Assembly (NCBI RefSeq): GCF_000525975.1
Contig: NZ_AODK01000004.1
Span: forward strand, 44,247-108,246
Source of the DNA: Listeria rocourtiae FSL F6-920
GTDB taxonomy: Bacteria; Bacillota; Bacilli; Lactobacillales; Listeriaceae
DNA: 64,000 bases
Direction: 5' to 3'
The position numbers were made by a program, and so were the translations under genes. Each line of letters starts with the position of its first letter. Positions within the stretch are counted from its first letter, which is position 1. Below are positions 8,737 through 16,765 of this stretch, piece by piece. The notes beneath the pieces were generated by a model, which was not told the DNA's origin, ran no database searches, and was given only the letters and a program-made list of their open reading frames with translations.

Positions 8737-10338
8737 ATGTTAACTGTAAATAATGTATCTTTACGTTTTGGCGATAAAAAATTGTTTGAAGATGTTTCCA
8801 TTAAATTCACACCTGGAAATTGTTACGGCTTAATCGGTGCAAACGGTGCGGGGAAATCTACTTTCTTAAAGGTGCTTTCTGGTGAGCTTGATTCACAAAG
8901 TGGTAACGTGCATATTCCAGCTGGTGAACGTTTAACTGTTTTGAAACAAGATCATTTCCAATATGATGAAGAAGTTGTTTTGAAAACTGTTATTCGCGGA
9001 CATGAGCAACTTTTCAAAATCATGGCAGAAAAAGATGCGATTTATTCAAAAGAAGATTTCAGCGATGAAGACGGTATTCGTGCTGCAGAGCTAGAAGGTG
9101 AATTCGCGGAGCTTGATGGTTGGGATGCAGAACCTGACGCTGCTGTTTTGCTTAACGGACTTGGAATCACTACTGACTTACACGATAAATTAATGAAAGA
9201 CCTTACAGGTAGTGAAAAAGTCAAGGTTTTGCTAGCACAAGCACTATTCGGCAAGCCTGATATTTTACTTCTGGATGAGCCTACCAACCATTTAGACATT
9301 AAAGCGATTCATTGGTTAGAAGAATTTTTAATCAACTTTGAAAATACGGTTATCGTGGTTTCCCATGACCGTCATTTCCTTAATAAAGTATGTACGCATA
9401 TTGCTGATCTTGATTTCAGCAAAATTAAGCTGTACGTCGGTAACTATGATTTCTGGTATGAATCTAGTCAATTAGCACAAACAATGATGGGCGATCGCAA
9501 CAAGAAGAAAGAGGAAAAGATTAAAGAATTGGAAGCTTTTATTGCACGTTTCTCGGCCAATGCTTCGAAATCAAAGCAAGCAACTAGCCGTAAGAAAATG
9601 CTTGATAAAATTACACTTGAGGATATTCAGCCTTCAAGTCGTCGCTATCCGTTCGTACAATTCAATCCTGACCGCGAAGTTGGGAATGATCTCCTTACTG
9701 TGACGAACCTTTCAAAAACAATTGATGGGGTGAAAGTGCTTGATAACGTGAGCTTTATCATCAATCGTAATGACAAAGTTGCGCTTGTTGGTGACGATGA
9801 AGTTGCAAAAACAGTATTTTTCCAAATTCTTGCTGGTGAAATGGAACCTGATGAAGGCGAATATAAATGGGGTGTAACAACAACGCAAAGCTACTTCCCT
9901 AAAGATAACTCAGAGTTCTTCGAGGATAATGATTTAAATCTTGTAGAATGGTTACGCCAATATTCACCACAAGATGATAGCGAGGCTTTCCTTCGCGGTT
10001 TCCTAGGTCGCATGCTGTTTAGTGGCGATGAAGTATTGAAAAAAGTTCGCGTTCTTTCCGGTGGTGAAAAAGTTCGTTGTATGCTATCGAAAAACATGCT
10101 TTCTGGCGCCAACGTGCTATTGATGGACGAACCTACCAACCATTTAGATTTGGAATCAATTACTGCGCTAAATAACGGTATGATTCAATTTAAAGGGGCG
10201 ATGATTTTCGCATCACATGACCACCAGTTCTTGCAAAGTGTCGCAACTCGTATTATCAATCTATCCAAAGATTCCTTCTATAATAAAGAAATTTCATATG
10301 ATGAGTATCTTGCTGAAGCACTAAATGTGACAGAGTAA
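8737..10338 (+). CDS. ABC-F family ATPase (YkpA/YbiT type)
   Basis: A soluble protein of about 533 residues with two ABC domains and no membrane segment, so it is an ABC-F translation factor-like ATPase and not a transporter subunit. The first domain has Walker A GANGAGKST and Walker B ILLLDEPTNHLD. The second has LSGGEKVRC and VLLMDEPTNHLD, but its Walker A position reads VGDDEVAKTVFF, lacking the usual GKS/T; B. subtilis YkpA shows the same trait, as I recall it. The linker is basic (NKKKEEKIKELEAFIARFSANASKSKQATSRKK), as in other ABC-F proteins that insert into the ribosomal E site. The start ATG 8737 follows GGGAGG by 6 nt; an upstream ATG at 8707 lacks a Shine-Dalgarno. A strong terminator follows. 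Confidence 0.92.
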   Translation: MLTVNNVSLRFGDKKLFEDVSIKFTPGNCYGLIGANGAGKSTFLKVLSGELDSQSGNVHIPAGERLTVLKQDHFQYDEEVVLKTVIRGHEQLFKIMAEKDAIYSKEDFSDEDGIRAAELEGEFAELDGWDAEPDAAVLLNGLGITTDLHDKLMKDLTGSEKVKVLLAQALFGKPDILLLDEPTNHLDIKAIHWLEEFLINFENTVIVVSHDRHFLNKVCTHIADLDFSKIKLYVGNYDFWYESSQLAQTMMGDRNKKKEEKIKELEAFIARFSANASKSKQATSRKKMLDKITLEDIQPSSRRYPFVQFNPDREVGNDLLTVTNLSKTIDGVKVLDNVSFIINRNDKVALVGDDEVAKTVFFQILAGEMEPDEGEYKWGVTTTQSYFPKDNSEFFEDNDLNLVEWLRQYSPQDDSEAFLRGFLGRMLFSGDEVLKKVRVLSGGEKVRCMLSKNMLSGANVLLMDEPTNHLDLESITALNNGMIQFKGAMIFASHDHQFLQSVATRIINLSKDSFYNKEISYDEYLAEALNVTE

Positions 10339-10342
10339 GTAA

Positions 10343-10387
10343 AAAGCAGTAGAAATACCGTATTTGGCACGTCTACTGCTTTTTCTA
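10343..10387 (+). terminator. Terminator after the ABC-F gene
   Basis: AGCAGTAGA and TCTACTGCT form a 9-bp stem followed by TTTTTCT, 5 bases after the stop codon region. Confidence 0.85.
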
Positions 10388-10539
10388 TTGCATTTGTTGG
10401 GGCTGTTCGAAATGCAATAGTTACAGCTCCAATACGCCTATAAGTATTACGAATAGGCCGTCCTTCGTATTTTTTAGAATTCGGACACAGCTCGCTCGAT
10501 CTTCATGGAGCACGCATTGTATACATAAACTTCTTTTTT

Positions 10540-10590
10540 AAATCAAAAATAGCACTTTCTACTAGTTTCCCAGTTAAGAAAGCGCTATTT
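10540..10590 (-). terminator. Terminator of the DUF4352-like membrane protein gene
   Basis: On the minus strand AAATAGCGCTTTCT pairs with AGAAAGTGCTATTT, followed by TTTGATTT. It starts within a few bases of the stop codon at 10592. Confidence 0.8.
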
Positions 10591-10591
10591 A

Positions 10592-11242
10592 TCATTTTTT
10601 CAAATGAAGTCGCCCTGTATCGCTTTTAATCAGCTTGTCTTTATTGTATGTCGACCATGAAAATTGAAACCACTGAATATCTGAGACCTTATCTAGTTTG
10701 TCAAGCGGAAACACAATACGCCCTTTGATTGTAGCACCCGGCTTCATTTTGCCATCGATAATATCTGATAAAATAATATCCGCAGCTAATTGTTGTCCAT
10801 TGATTGTTGTTAGCTCACCTTGTAACGGGTAGGTAAGTAGTTCATCTTTTGTGTTATTTTTGATTTCGATTGCAATCGTGAGTGTCCCCGGCATATCTTT
10901 ATCTTCCATTGTAGCGTGTACAACCTTCTTCTCGACAGCAACCGTTGAAATTTTCTTATCCATTCCATCTGCATTATTATGCCAATTCACATTATATATT
11001 TCTATTCCTTCTGATTTCGTTTTACCGGTCTTACTATCAGAGGAATAACTTGCAACTTGTTCTTGGAGCTTGTTGTAATTAGCAAATGAAATAAATACAC
11101 CAACAATAGAGATGATGATGAGAATACTAGCCCCTGTTACGATAAAAATTCCGATTTTACGCTGTGATTGGGCGAATAGCATGATAAGTCCAACGATAAA
11201 CCCTAGAAATGAAACGCCCATTAATGTTAACCAAATGGCCAT
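10592..11242 (-). CDS. Membrane-anchored extracellular protein of unknown function (DUF4352/DUF5067-like)
   Basis: A 216-residue protein with two N-terminal membrane helices (LTLMGVSFLGFIVGLIMLFAQ and KIGIFIVTGASILIIISIVGVFISF), a short coiled segment, and a predicted beta-rich outer domain of about 130 residues. The domain contains GTLTIAIEIKNNTKDELLTYPLQGELTTINGQQL followed by MKPGATIKGRIVFPLD, the pattern of immunoglobulin-like Listeria/Bacillus surface proteins (DUF4352/DUF5067). It is monocistronic, with its own terminator. I do not recognise a function. Confidence 0.7.
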   Translation of the reverse strand: MAIWLTLMGVSFLGFIVGLIMLFAQSQRKIGIFIVTGASILIIISIVGVFISFANYNKLQEQVASYSSDSKTGKTKSEGIEIYNVNWHNNADGMDKKISTVAVEKKVVHATMEDKDMPGTLTIAIEIKNNTKDELLTYPLQGELTTINGQQLAADIILSDIIDGKMKPGATIKGRIVFPLDKLDKVSDIQWFQFSWSTYNKDKLIKSDTGRLHLKK

Positions 11243-11586
11243 GTTTTAACTCTCCTTGCTTGCTTGATTGTTATTATTGTACTATAACATATGTTGAAGC
11301 TCTTATAAAGCATCTTTTGCTAAATTAGAGATTCAATATGCATGCAAATATTATGAGCATGTAATCCTTCAGGAGCTCTTATAAAGTATCTCCCTCAAAT
11401 AAGACAAAAAAGGCTAAAACATTCTTGCATTAATCACATTATTTTTAAACAAATTAAATAACCGTTCTTCTACACTAACCGCACTAATATCATGAAAATT
11501 TAAAAAAGTCTCATTAATCTGTTCCAGCTTAATTTTTCGCAAAACTAGGTAAGCTAAATGGAGCATTATTTGGAAAATGAGTAAAG
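11243..11586. other. Gene-poor gap with an ORF remnant and short direct repeats
   Basis: About 340 bases between the membrane protein and the rnjA terminator. An 18-base imperfect direct repeat (AGCTCTTATAAAG[C/T]ATCT) occurs at about 11297-11314 and 11374-11391. A 50-codon minus-strand frame lies at 11414-11566 (separate entry). From memory, EGD-e carries a glutathione reductase gene in this interval; nothing resembling it remains. Confidence 0.5.
11414..11566 (-). CDS. Short ORF, possible gene remnant (50 aa)
   Basis: The frame reads MLHLAYLVLRKIKLEQINET and continues to NNVINARMF before TAG. Composition is protein-like (amphipathic, Listeria-like codons). It lacks a clear Shine-Dalgarno and lies just downstream of the rnjA terminator, so it may be the end of a deleted gene. 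Not recognised. Confidence 0.3.
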   Translation of the reverse strand: MLHLAYLVLRKIKLEQINETFLNFHDISAVSVEERLFNLFKNNVINARMF

Positions 11587-11627
11587 AAAAAGGTATAAAA
11601 TCCGATTTTGGATTTTATACCTTTTTT
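11587..11627 (-). terminator. Terminator of rnjA (bidirectional hairpin)
   Basis: AAGGTATAAAATCC and GGATTTTATACCTT form a 14-bp perfect stem around a 6-nt loop, flanked by A and T runs. It ends 25 bases before the rnjA stop. Confidence 0.9.
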
Positions 11628-11651
11628 GGCTCTAATGGGCTGTTTCCCCTT

Positions 11652-13323
11652 TTAAACTTCCATAATTATCGGAAGTATCATTGGCCTACGTTTCGTTTGT
11701 TCGAACAAATATCGGTTTAATTGGTCGCGGATGTCTTGTTTTAGTTTCGCCCACTCAAATTCTTTATCTTGTAAGTTCTTCTCGACAATCTTTGTCACGA
11801 CTTCGGATGATTTATCCAGTAGATGCTCAGATTCACGAACGTAGATGAAACCTCTTGAAATGATTTCCGGTCCAGAGATAATCGCTTTAGATTTACGATT
11901 CAACGTAACAACAACGATAAAAATACCATCTTCTGATAATAATTTACGATCGCGCAATACAATATTCCCAACATCCCCCACACCGAGTCCATCAATCAAT
12001 GTATTCCCTGCAAATACTCGGTTTCCAGCGCTCATGCGGCCATTCTTATACTCGATAACTTCACCTTTTCCAGCTACGAATACGTTTGATTTCGGGATTC
12101 CAACTTGATACGCTAGTTTAGCGTGTGCAATCAACATCCGATACTCACCGTGAACTGGGATGAAGTATTTTGGTTTCATTAAGTTTAACATTAATTTTAA
12201 ATCGTCTTGACTGCCATGACCGGATACAAATAAATCTCGGTTCATCGTTAATACAGTTGCATCTGCTTTATATAGCATATCAATCGTTTTCGCTAAAATA
12301 GTTTCCGATGAAGGGGATGGCGTCGATGTAATGTAGATTGTATCACCTTTTTCGACATTTATTTTTGGATGCTTACCTTTTGTCATCAGTTGTAATGATT
12401 GAATTGGTTCGCCAAGATTACCTGTTTCAATGATGACAAGCTTGTCTTTTGGTAGCTTTTTCGCTTCTTTTAATGGCACAACAAGTTCTTCGCTCTGCAA
12501 CTGAATCTTGTTCAATTTTACCGAAATATCAAAAACGCGTTCTAATTCTTTCCCTACGATTGCAACTTTACGATTTGTCGCAAATGATGCATCCAGAACT
12601 TGTTGTAAACGAACGAGATTAGAAGCCACACATGCTACAATAACGCGTCCTGGCGCAGAATGAAAAGCGTGGCGAATTTCTTCATCTATGAGGCTATCAC
12701 TTGATGTAGCACCGGCATGTTCTGCTTCAGAGCTATCAGAAAGTAATGCAAGCACACCTTTTTCACCAATTTCAGCGATACGACCTAGGCTAGTCTCATA
12801 TCCTGGTTTTGCGGATTGATCAAATTTGAAATCGCCTGTATAAACAATCGCGCCTTCACTTGTATTTAAAATAATACCGACAGAATCAGGAATGGAATGC
12901 GTTGTACGGAAGAATTCTACATCGATATTTGGGAATGATAATTTCGTTTTTCCATCAACAATATGGAAGTCGTTGAAGCGAACTTTTTTATGTTCTTTTA
13001 ATGCTGCTTTGGCAAGTGCAATCGTCAACTCTGTTCCATAAACTGGCGCCTTAATTTTGGCCAAAACGTATGGTAAAGCTCCGATTGCATCTTCGTGACC
13101 GTGCGTTAGAAAAATAGCCTCGATCCGGTCTTGATTATCCTCTAAGTATTTAATGTCTGGAATAACGACATCGATTCCCAACAATTCGTCTTCTGGGAAC
13201 ATCAAGCCTGTATCCAGAATATAAATAGATTCATCCACTTCAGCTACGTATAAATTCTTTCCACTTTCATCCACACCGCCAAGTGGGATAATCTTAATAT
13301 GTTGTGCTTTTTTTTATTGTCAA
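11652..13323 (-). CDS. rnjA: Ribonuclease J (RNase J1 type)
   Basis: Metallo-beta-lactamase-fold ribonuclease with endo- and 5'-3' exonuclease activity in mRNA turnover and rRNA processing. The metal-binding motif HGHEDAIG is present, with DTGLMFPEDELLGID before it, the beta-CASP region (SDSSEAEHAG...) and HSIPDSVGI. The start is a TTG at 13323, 7 nt after GGAGG. It gives MTIKKAQHIKIIPLGGVDES only if the run at 13308-13315 is 7 and not 8 bases. Corrected length is about 556 residues, the size of B. subtilis RNase J1. It lies directly downstream of dapA. Context suggests cotranscription with the asd-dapG-dapA unit. Confidence 0.92.
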
Positions 13324-13341
13324 AGTTATTCCTCCTTCCTC

Positions 13342-14223
13342 TTATTTTAAATAATTTTTGTATGCTGCTTCAATTTTTACAATTTCTGTGTCTGTTAACG
13401 GTGCGAGTGGCAATCGTAAATGCCCAACATCAATACCTAATTTATTAACCATATGTTTCACCGGAGCTGGATTCGGAGCGATGAATAGTGTGTTCATTAA
13501 CGGCACCAGCTTACCATGAATTTCCGCTGCTTTCTTCGTATCACCTTCATCAAAGGCGCGAAGCATCGTCTGCATTTCAGGGCCGATAATGTGACTCGCA
13601 ACCGAAATAACACCCGCTCCACCAAGTGCATAAATTGGTAATGTAAAACTATCATCGCCACTGTAAACCGCAAAATTATCACTAGTTTCTGCAATAATTT
13701 TTGTGATATTATCAAAATTACCACTAGATTCTTTTACCGCGACAATATTCTCGATTTTGGACAGTTCAATAATCGTTTCTGGTTCTATATTCACAATCGA
13801 TCGACTCGGAATGTTATAAATGACCACTGGTAACGTCGTCGCCTCTGCAATTGCCGCAAAATGAGCGTATAGACCAGCTTGGTTTGGTTTATTATAGTAC
13901 GGTGCTACGATTAGAACAGCATCAATACCACCGATTTCTTCCACTTCTTTCGTAAAAGCGATTGTTTCCGCCGTATTATTCGAACCCGTTCCCGCAATGA
14001 TTTTAGCGCGCCCTTGGTTTGTTTCTACAACTTGCTTGAACAACTTAATCTTTTCGTCGTGCGAAATCGTTGGGGACTCACCTGTTGTACCCGCTACTAC
14101 TAGGCCATCTGAACCATTTTCAATGAGGTGGTTGACTAAACGGTGAATCCTTTTTTTGCATACTTTATCTTTCTCAGAATTGTACGGCGTCACCATGGCT
14201 GTCACTACTTTTCCGAAATCCAT
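13342..14223 (-). CDS. dapA: 4-hydroxy-tetrahydrodipicolinate synthase
   Basis: Condenses aspartate semialdehyde with pyruvate, the first step toward diaminopimelate and lysine. The 293-residue TIM-barrel protein shows GTTGESPT (pyruvate-binding loop), the YNIPSRS segment with the catalytic Tyr, and AVKESSGN with the Schiff-base Lys. ATG 14223 follows GGAGGAGG by about 7 nt; longer in-frame starts lack a Shine-Dalgarno. It is 4 bases after the aspartokinase gene, so the two are coupled. Confidence 0.95.
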   Translation of the reverse strand: MDFGKVVTAMVTPYNSEKDKVCKKRIHRLVNHLIENGSDGLVVAGTTGESPTISHDEKIKLFKQVVETNQGRAKIIAGTGSNNTAETIAFTKEVEEIGGIDAVLIVAPYYNKPNQAGLYAHFAAIAEATTLPVVIYNIPSRSIVNIEPETIIELSKIENIVAVKESSGNFDNITKIIAETSDNFAVYSGDDSFTLPIYALGGAGVISVASHIIGPEMQTMLRAFDEGDTKKAAEIHGKLVPLMNTLFIAPNPAPVKHMVNKLGIDVGHLRLPLAPLTDTEIVKIEAAYKNYLK

Positions 14224-14227
14224 TATG

Positions 14228-15452
14228 TTATTCCTCCTCCAATTCATTTTCAATGCAAAACTCATCATGAAGTGCATTTACTGCGGCGATTAAATCCGTT
14301 TCTTCAACTAGAATCCAAACTGTGGTATGACTATCTGCTGACTGCAAAATAGCGATGTTTTTCCTGGATAAAGCAGATACGATCTTAGCGGTAACTCCTG
14401 GTACACCAGCGATTCCCGCCCCAACGATGGAAACTTTTGCGCAATTCTCAGTCGTTTCGGCCTCATAGGATGCTTCCTTCAAAAGTGCCAACACGTGTTC
14501 ACGCTTTTGTTCTGGTACGGTGAACACAATCTCGTTTGTTGATATATTAATAAAATCTAAACTAATATTCGCTTCCGCCAAAATTGCGAAAGCTTCCTGC
14601 TGGGTATGGACATAATCTGTCTTAACACGAAGCTGCGTCAAATTCGTCACATGCGCAATCCCCGTAACAAGGCGTTCCTTCACATCAAAATGACCGCTGA
14701 CATCGGTTTGCGACGTAACAAGTGTTCCCTCTCCCTTTAAATATGTCGAACGAATGCGCAACGGAATCTTAGCCTGCATCGCAATCTCAACAGCACGTGG
14801 ATGAATCACTTTGGCACCTTGATAAGCCATGTTGCTAACTTCATTATAACTCACAGTCGGCAAAGAACGCGCATTTTTAACAATTCTCGGATCGGCTGTG
14901 TACATTCCATCAACATCCGTAAAGATATCAATCCTTTCGGCGGCAAGTGCGACGCCAAGCGCTGCGGCAGAAGTATCGCTACCTCCACGACCAAGCGTTG
15001 TGACATCACCATTTGGCGCACTACCTTGAAAACCAGCAACAACAACAATATCGACAGTTTCCAGTGTCTCACGTAATCGTGTCACGTCGACCTCAGAAAA
15101 TTTTGCCCGCCGTGTATTCACCTGATGTCCTGATTCCAGCTTGGGCCCCCGAAAATCCCGTAGCCTTGATATCAGCCTCTAAAAGCATGTTCGTGAAAAC
15201 CGCTGTAGAAATCGTTTCACCAACAGAAAGCAACATATCTTGTTCACGTAATGACAACCGCGTTTCTTTCGCCCCAATGAGTTCCAGCAACGTATCCGTC
15301 GCGTAAGGATCACCTAATCGACCAATTGCCGAAACAACAACAACAACTTTATAGCCTTGATCGATTGAACTTTGTAAATGGTTAAATGCAAGCTGGCGGG
15401 ACTCCTCGTTTTGAACGGAAGTCCCACCAAATTTTTGCACGATAATTTTCAT
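14228..15452 (-). CDS. dapG: Aspartokinase, DapG type (reading frame interrupted)
   Basis: Phosphorylates aspartate, the committed step of the lysine/threonine/methionine/DAP branch. N-terminal kinase motifs VQKFGGTSV and SREQDMLLSxGE-like (REQDMLLSVGETIS) are in one frame (15452 to about 15120). The rest, including GRGGSDTSAAAL, DIFTDVDGMYTADPR and two C-terminal ACT domains, is in another frame (from about 15150 to 14228). The crossover lies around 15118-15150, after GFSGAQAG and before SGHQVNTRRAKF. No long homopolymer is there; the sequence looks short by 2 bases (mod 3), possibly 8 bases lost between ATCA repeats. It could be a true null mutation or a local assembly error. As the kinase and ACT parts are otherwise conserved, decay would be recent. 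A second aspartokinase may exist elsewhere. Confidence 0.88.
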
Positions 15453-15480
15453 TCGTTACACCTCAATTATTTCGCGTTTT

Positions 15481-16521
15481 TCAGATGATTTCTTGTTCGA
15501 TTAAAGATTCAGCAATTTGAATCGAATTCCAAGCAGCGCCTTTTAGTAAATTATCCGATACAATCCACATATGGAATCCTTTCGAATCGTCTAAATCATG
15601 ACGAACTCGCCCAACGAAAACCTCTTTTTTACCAGCAGAACTCGCCGCATGCGGATACACTTGATTCGCCGTATCATCTTCCAAAACAACACCAGGTGCA
15701 TTGCGCAGGAGTTCTTGAATCTCAGAAACTTTGACATTATCCTGATCCACTTCAATGTAAACCGACTCCGAATGTCCCGTGATAACTGGAATACGTACAC
15801 ATGTTGCCGCAACTTTCATTGACGTATCGCTCATGATTTTCTTCGTTTCATTGACCATCTTCATCTCTTCGTATGTATAGTCATTATCCGTGAAAACATC
15901 AATCTGTGGCAACGCATTAAACGCAATTTGGAAATGCTTTTTATCACCCTTCACTGGCATCACAGCAGGCGTAAAATCTTCTCCATTCAAAATGGCTTGA
16001 GATTGCGTTTGCAGCTCTTCAATTGCTTGAATACCAGAACCAGAAACAGCTTGGTATGTCGAAACAATAATCCGGTTTAAGCCGAAAGCTGCGCGAATCG
16101 GTTGCAGTGCTGCGACCATTTGAATTGTCGAACAGTTCGGATTCGCAATAATGCCTTTGTGATCACGCAACGCCTCAGGATTCACCTCAGGAACAACAAG
16201 CGGTACATCTGGATGCATCCGGAACGCACTCGTATTATCGATTACAATCGCGCCATGTGCCACTGCATCTTTCGCAAAACGCTCAGAAATCGAACCACCA
16301 GCACTGAACAAAGCAATATCCACACCCGCAAAACTTTCAGGTGTTGCTTCTTTAATTATTACTTCTTCCCCGCGGAACGTCAATTTCTTACCAGCTGAAC
16401 GAGCCGAAGATAAAAACGACACTTCTTTTATAGAAAACGTCACATCTTCCAATAATTGAATCATTTGCGTTCCAACAGCACCAGTCGCGCCAACAACAGC
16501 TACGTGATAGCTTTTTGTCAT
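15481..16521 (-). CDS. asd: Aspartate-semialdehyde dehydrogenase
   Basis: Reduces aspartyl phosphate to aspartate semialdehyde using NADPH, between DapG and DapA. The 346-residue protein begins [20 protein letters not shown] (Rossmann GATGAVG), has the catalytic cysteine in [11 protein letters not shown], and carries the C-terminal HHxxDD-like region and dimerisation segments. Shine-Dalgarno AAGGGGGAA lies 7 nt before ATG. It is the first gene of asd-dapG-dapA. Confidence 0.95.
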   Translation of the reverse strand: MTKSYHVAVVGATGAVGTQMIQLLEDVTFSIKEVSFLSSARSAGKKLTFRGEEVIIKEATPESFAGVDIALFSAGGSISERFAKDAVAHGAIVIDNTSAFRMHPDVPLVVPEVNPEALRDHKGIIANPNCSTIQMVAALQPIRAAFGLNRIIVSTYQAVSGSGIQAIEELQTQSQAILNGEDFTPAVMPVKGDKKHFQIAFNALPQIDVFTDNDYTYEEMKMVNETKKIMSDTSMKVAATCVRIPVITGHSESVYIEVDQDNVKVSEIQELLRNAPGVVLEDDTANQVYPHAASSAGKKEVFVGRVRHDLDDSKGFHMWIVSDNLLKGAAWNSIQIAESLIEQEII

Positions 16522-16589
16522 TCTATTTCCCCCTTGATTTTGGTATATTTTGTCGAAAAAGAAAAACAGAGTTCCTTAATCGGACTTCG

Positions 16590-16640
16590 TTTTTTCACAT
16601 TTAACTTATCATACCATAATATCGGCTAATTATCAGGTTT
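16590..16640 (-). promoter_or_regulatory. Candidate promoter of the asd-dapG-dapA operon
   Basis: On the minus strand an extended -10 box TGGTATGAT (TATGAT complement at 16613-16608) lies about 90 bases upstream of asd, with only a weak -35. Between it and asd is an imperfect hairpin (GAAGTCC...GGAACTC) followed by T5 near 16560-16595 that could act as an attenuator. I see no L-box lysine riboswitch. Confidence 0.4.
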
Positions 16641-16705
16641 TTGCATGGGATTTTGAGGAGAAATTGAAAATTTTTATCATTGCAGAAAACCTGTTTGCAT
16701 TTTTC

Positions 16706-16757
16706 CTGTGCAAAAACATCCTAAAATTAGAATATATATCTAAATTTAGGATGTTCA
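16706..16757 (-). terminator. Terminator of the PBP gene
   Basis: ACATCCTAAAATTAG (16716-16730) and CTAAATTTAGGATGT (16740-16754) form a 15-bp stem with one mismatch. On the minus strand it is followed by TTTTGC. It sits about 10 bases past the PBP stop codon. Confidence 0.8.
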
Positions 16758-16765
16758 TCATACTC

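Noticed and set aside
16522..16700. Lysine riboswitch (L box) upstream of asd
   Set aside because: No conserved L-box elements are visible; only a weak hairpin with T5 and a candidate promoter.
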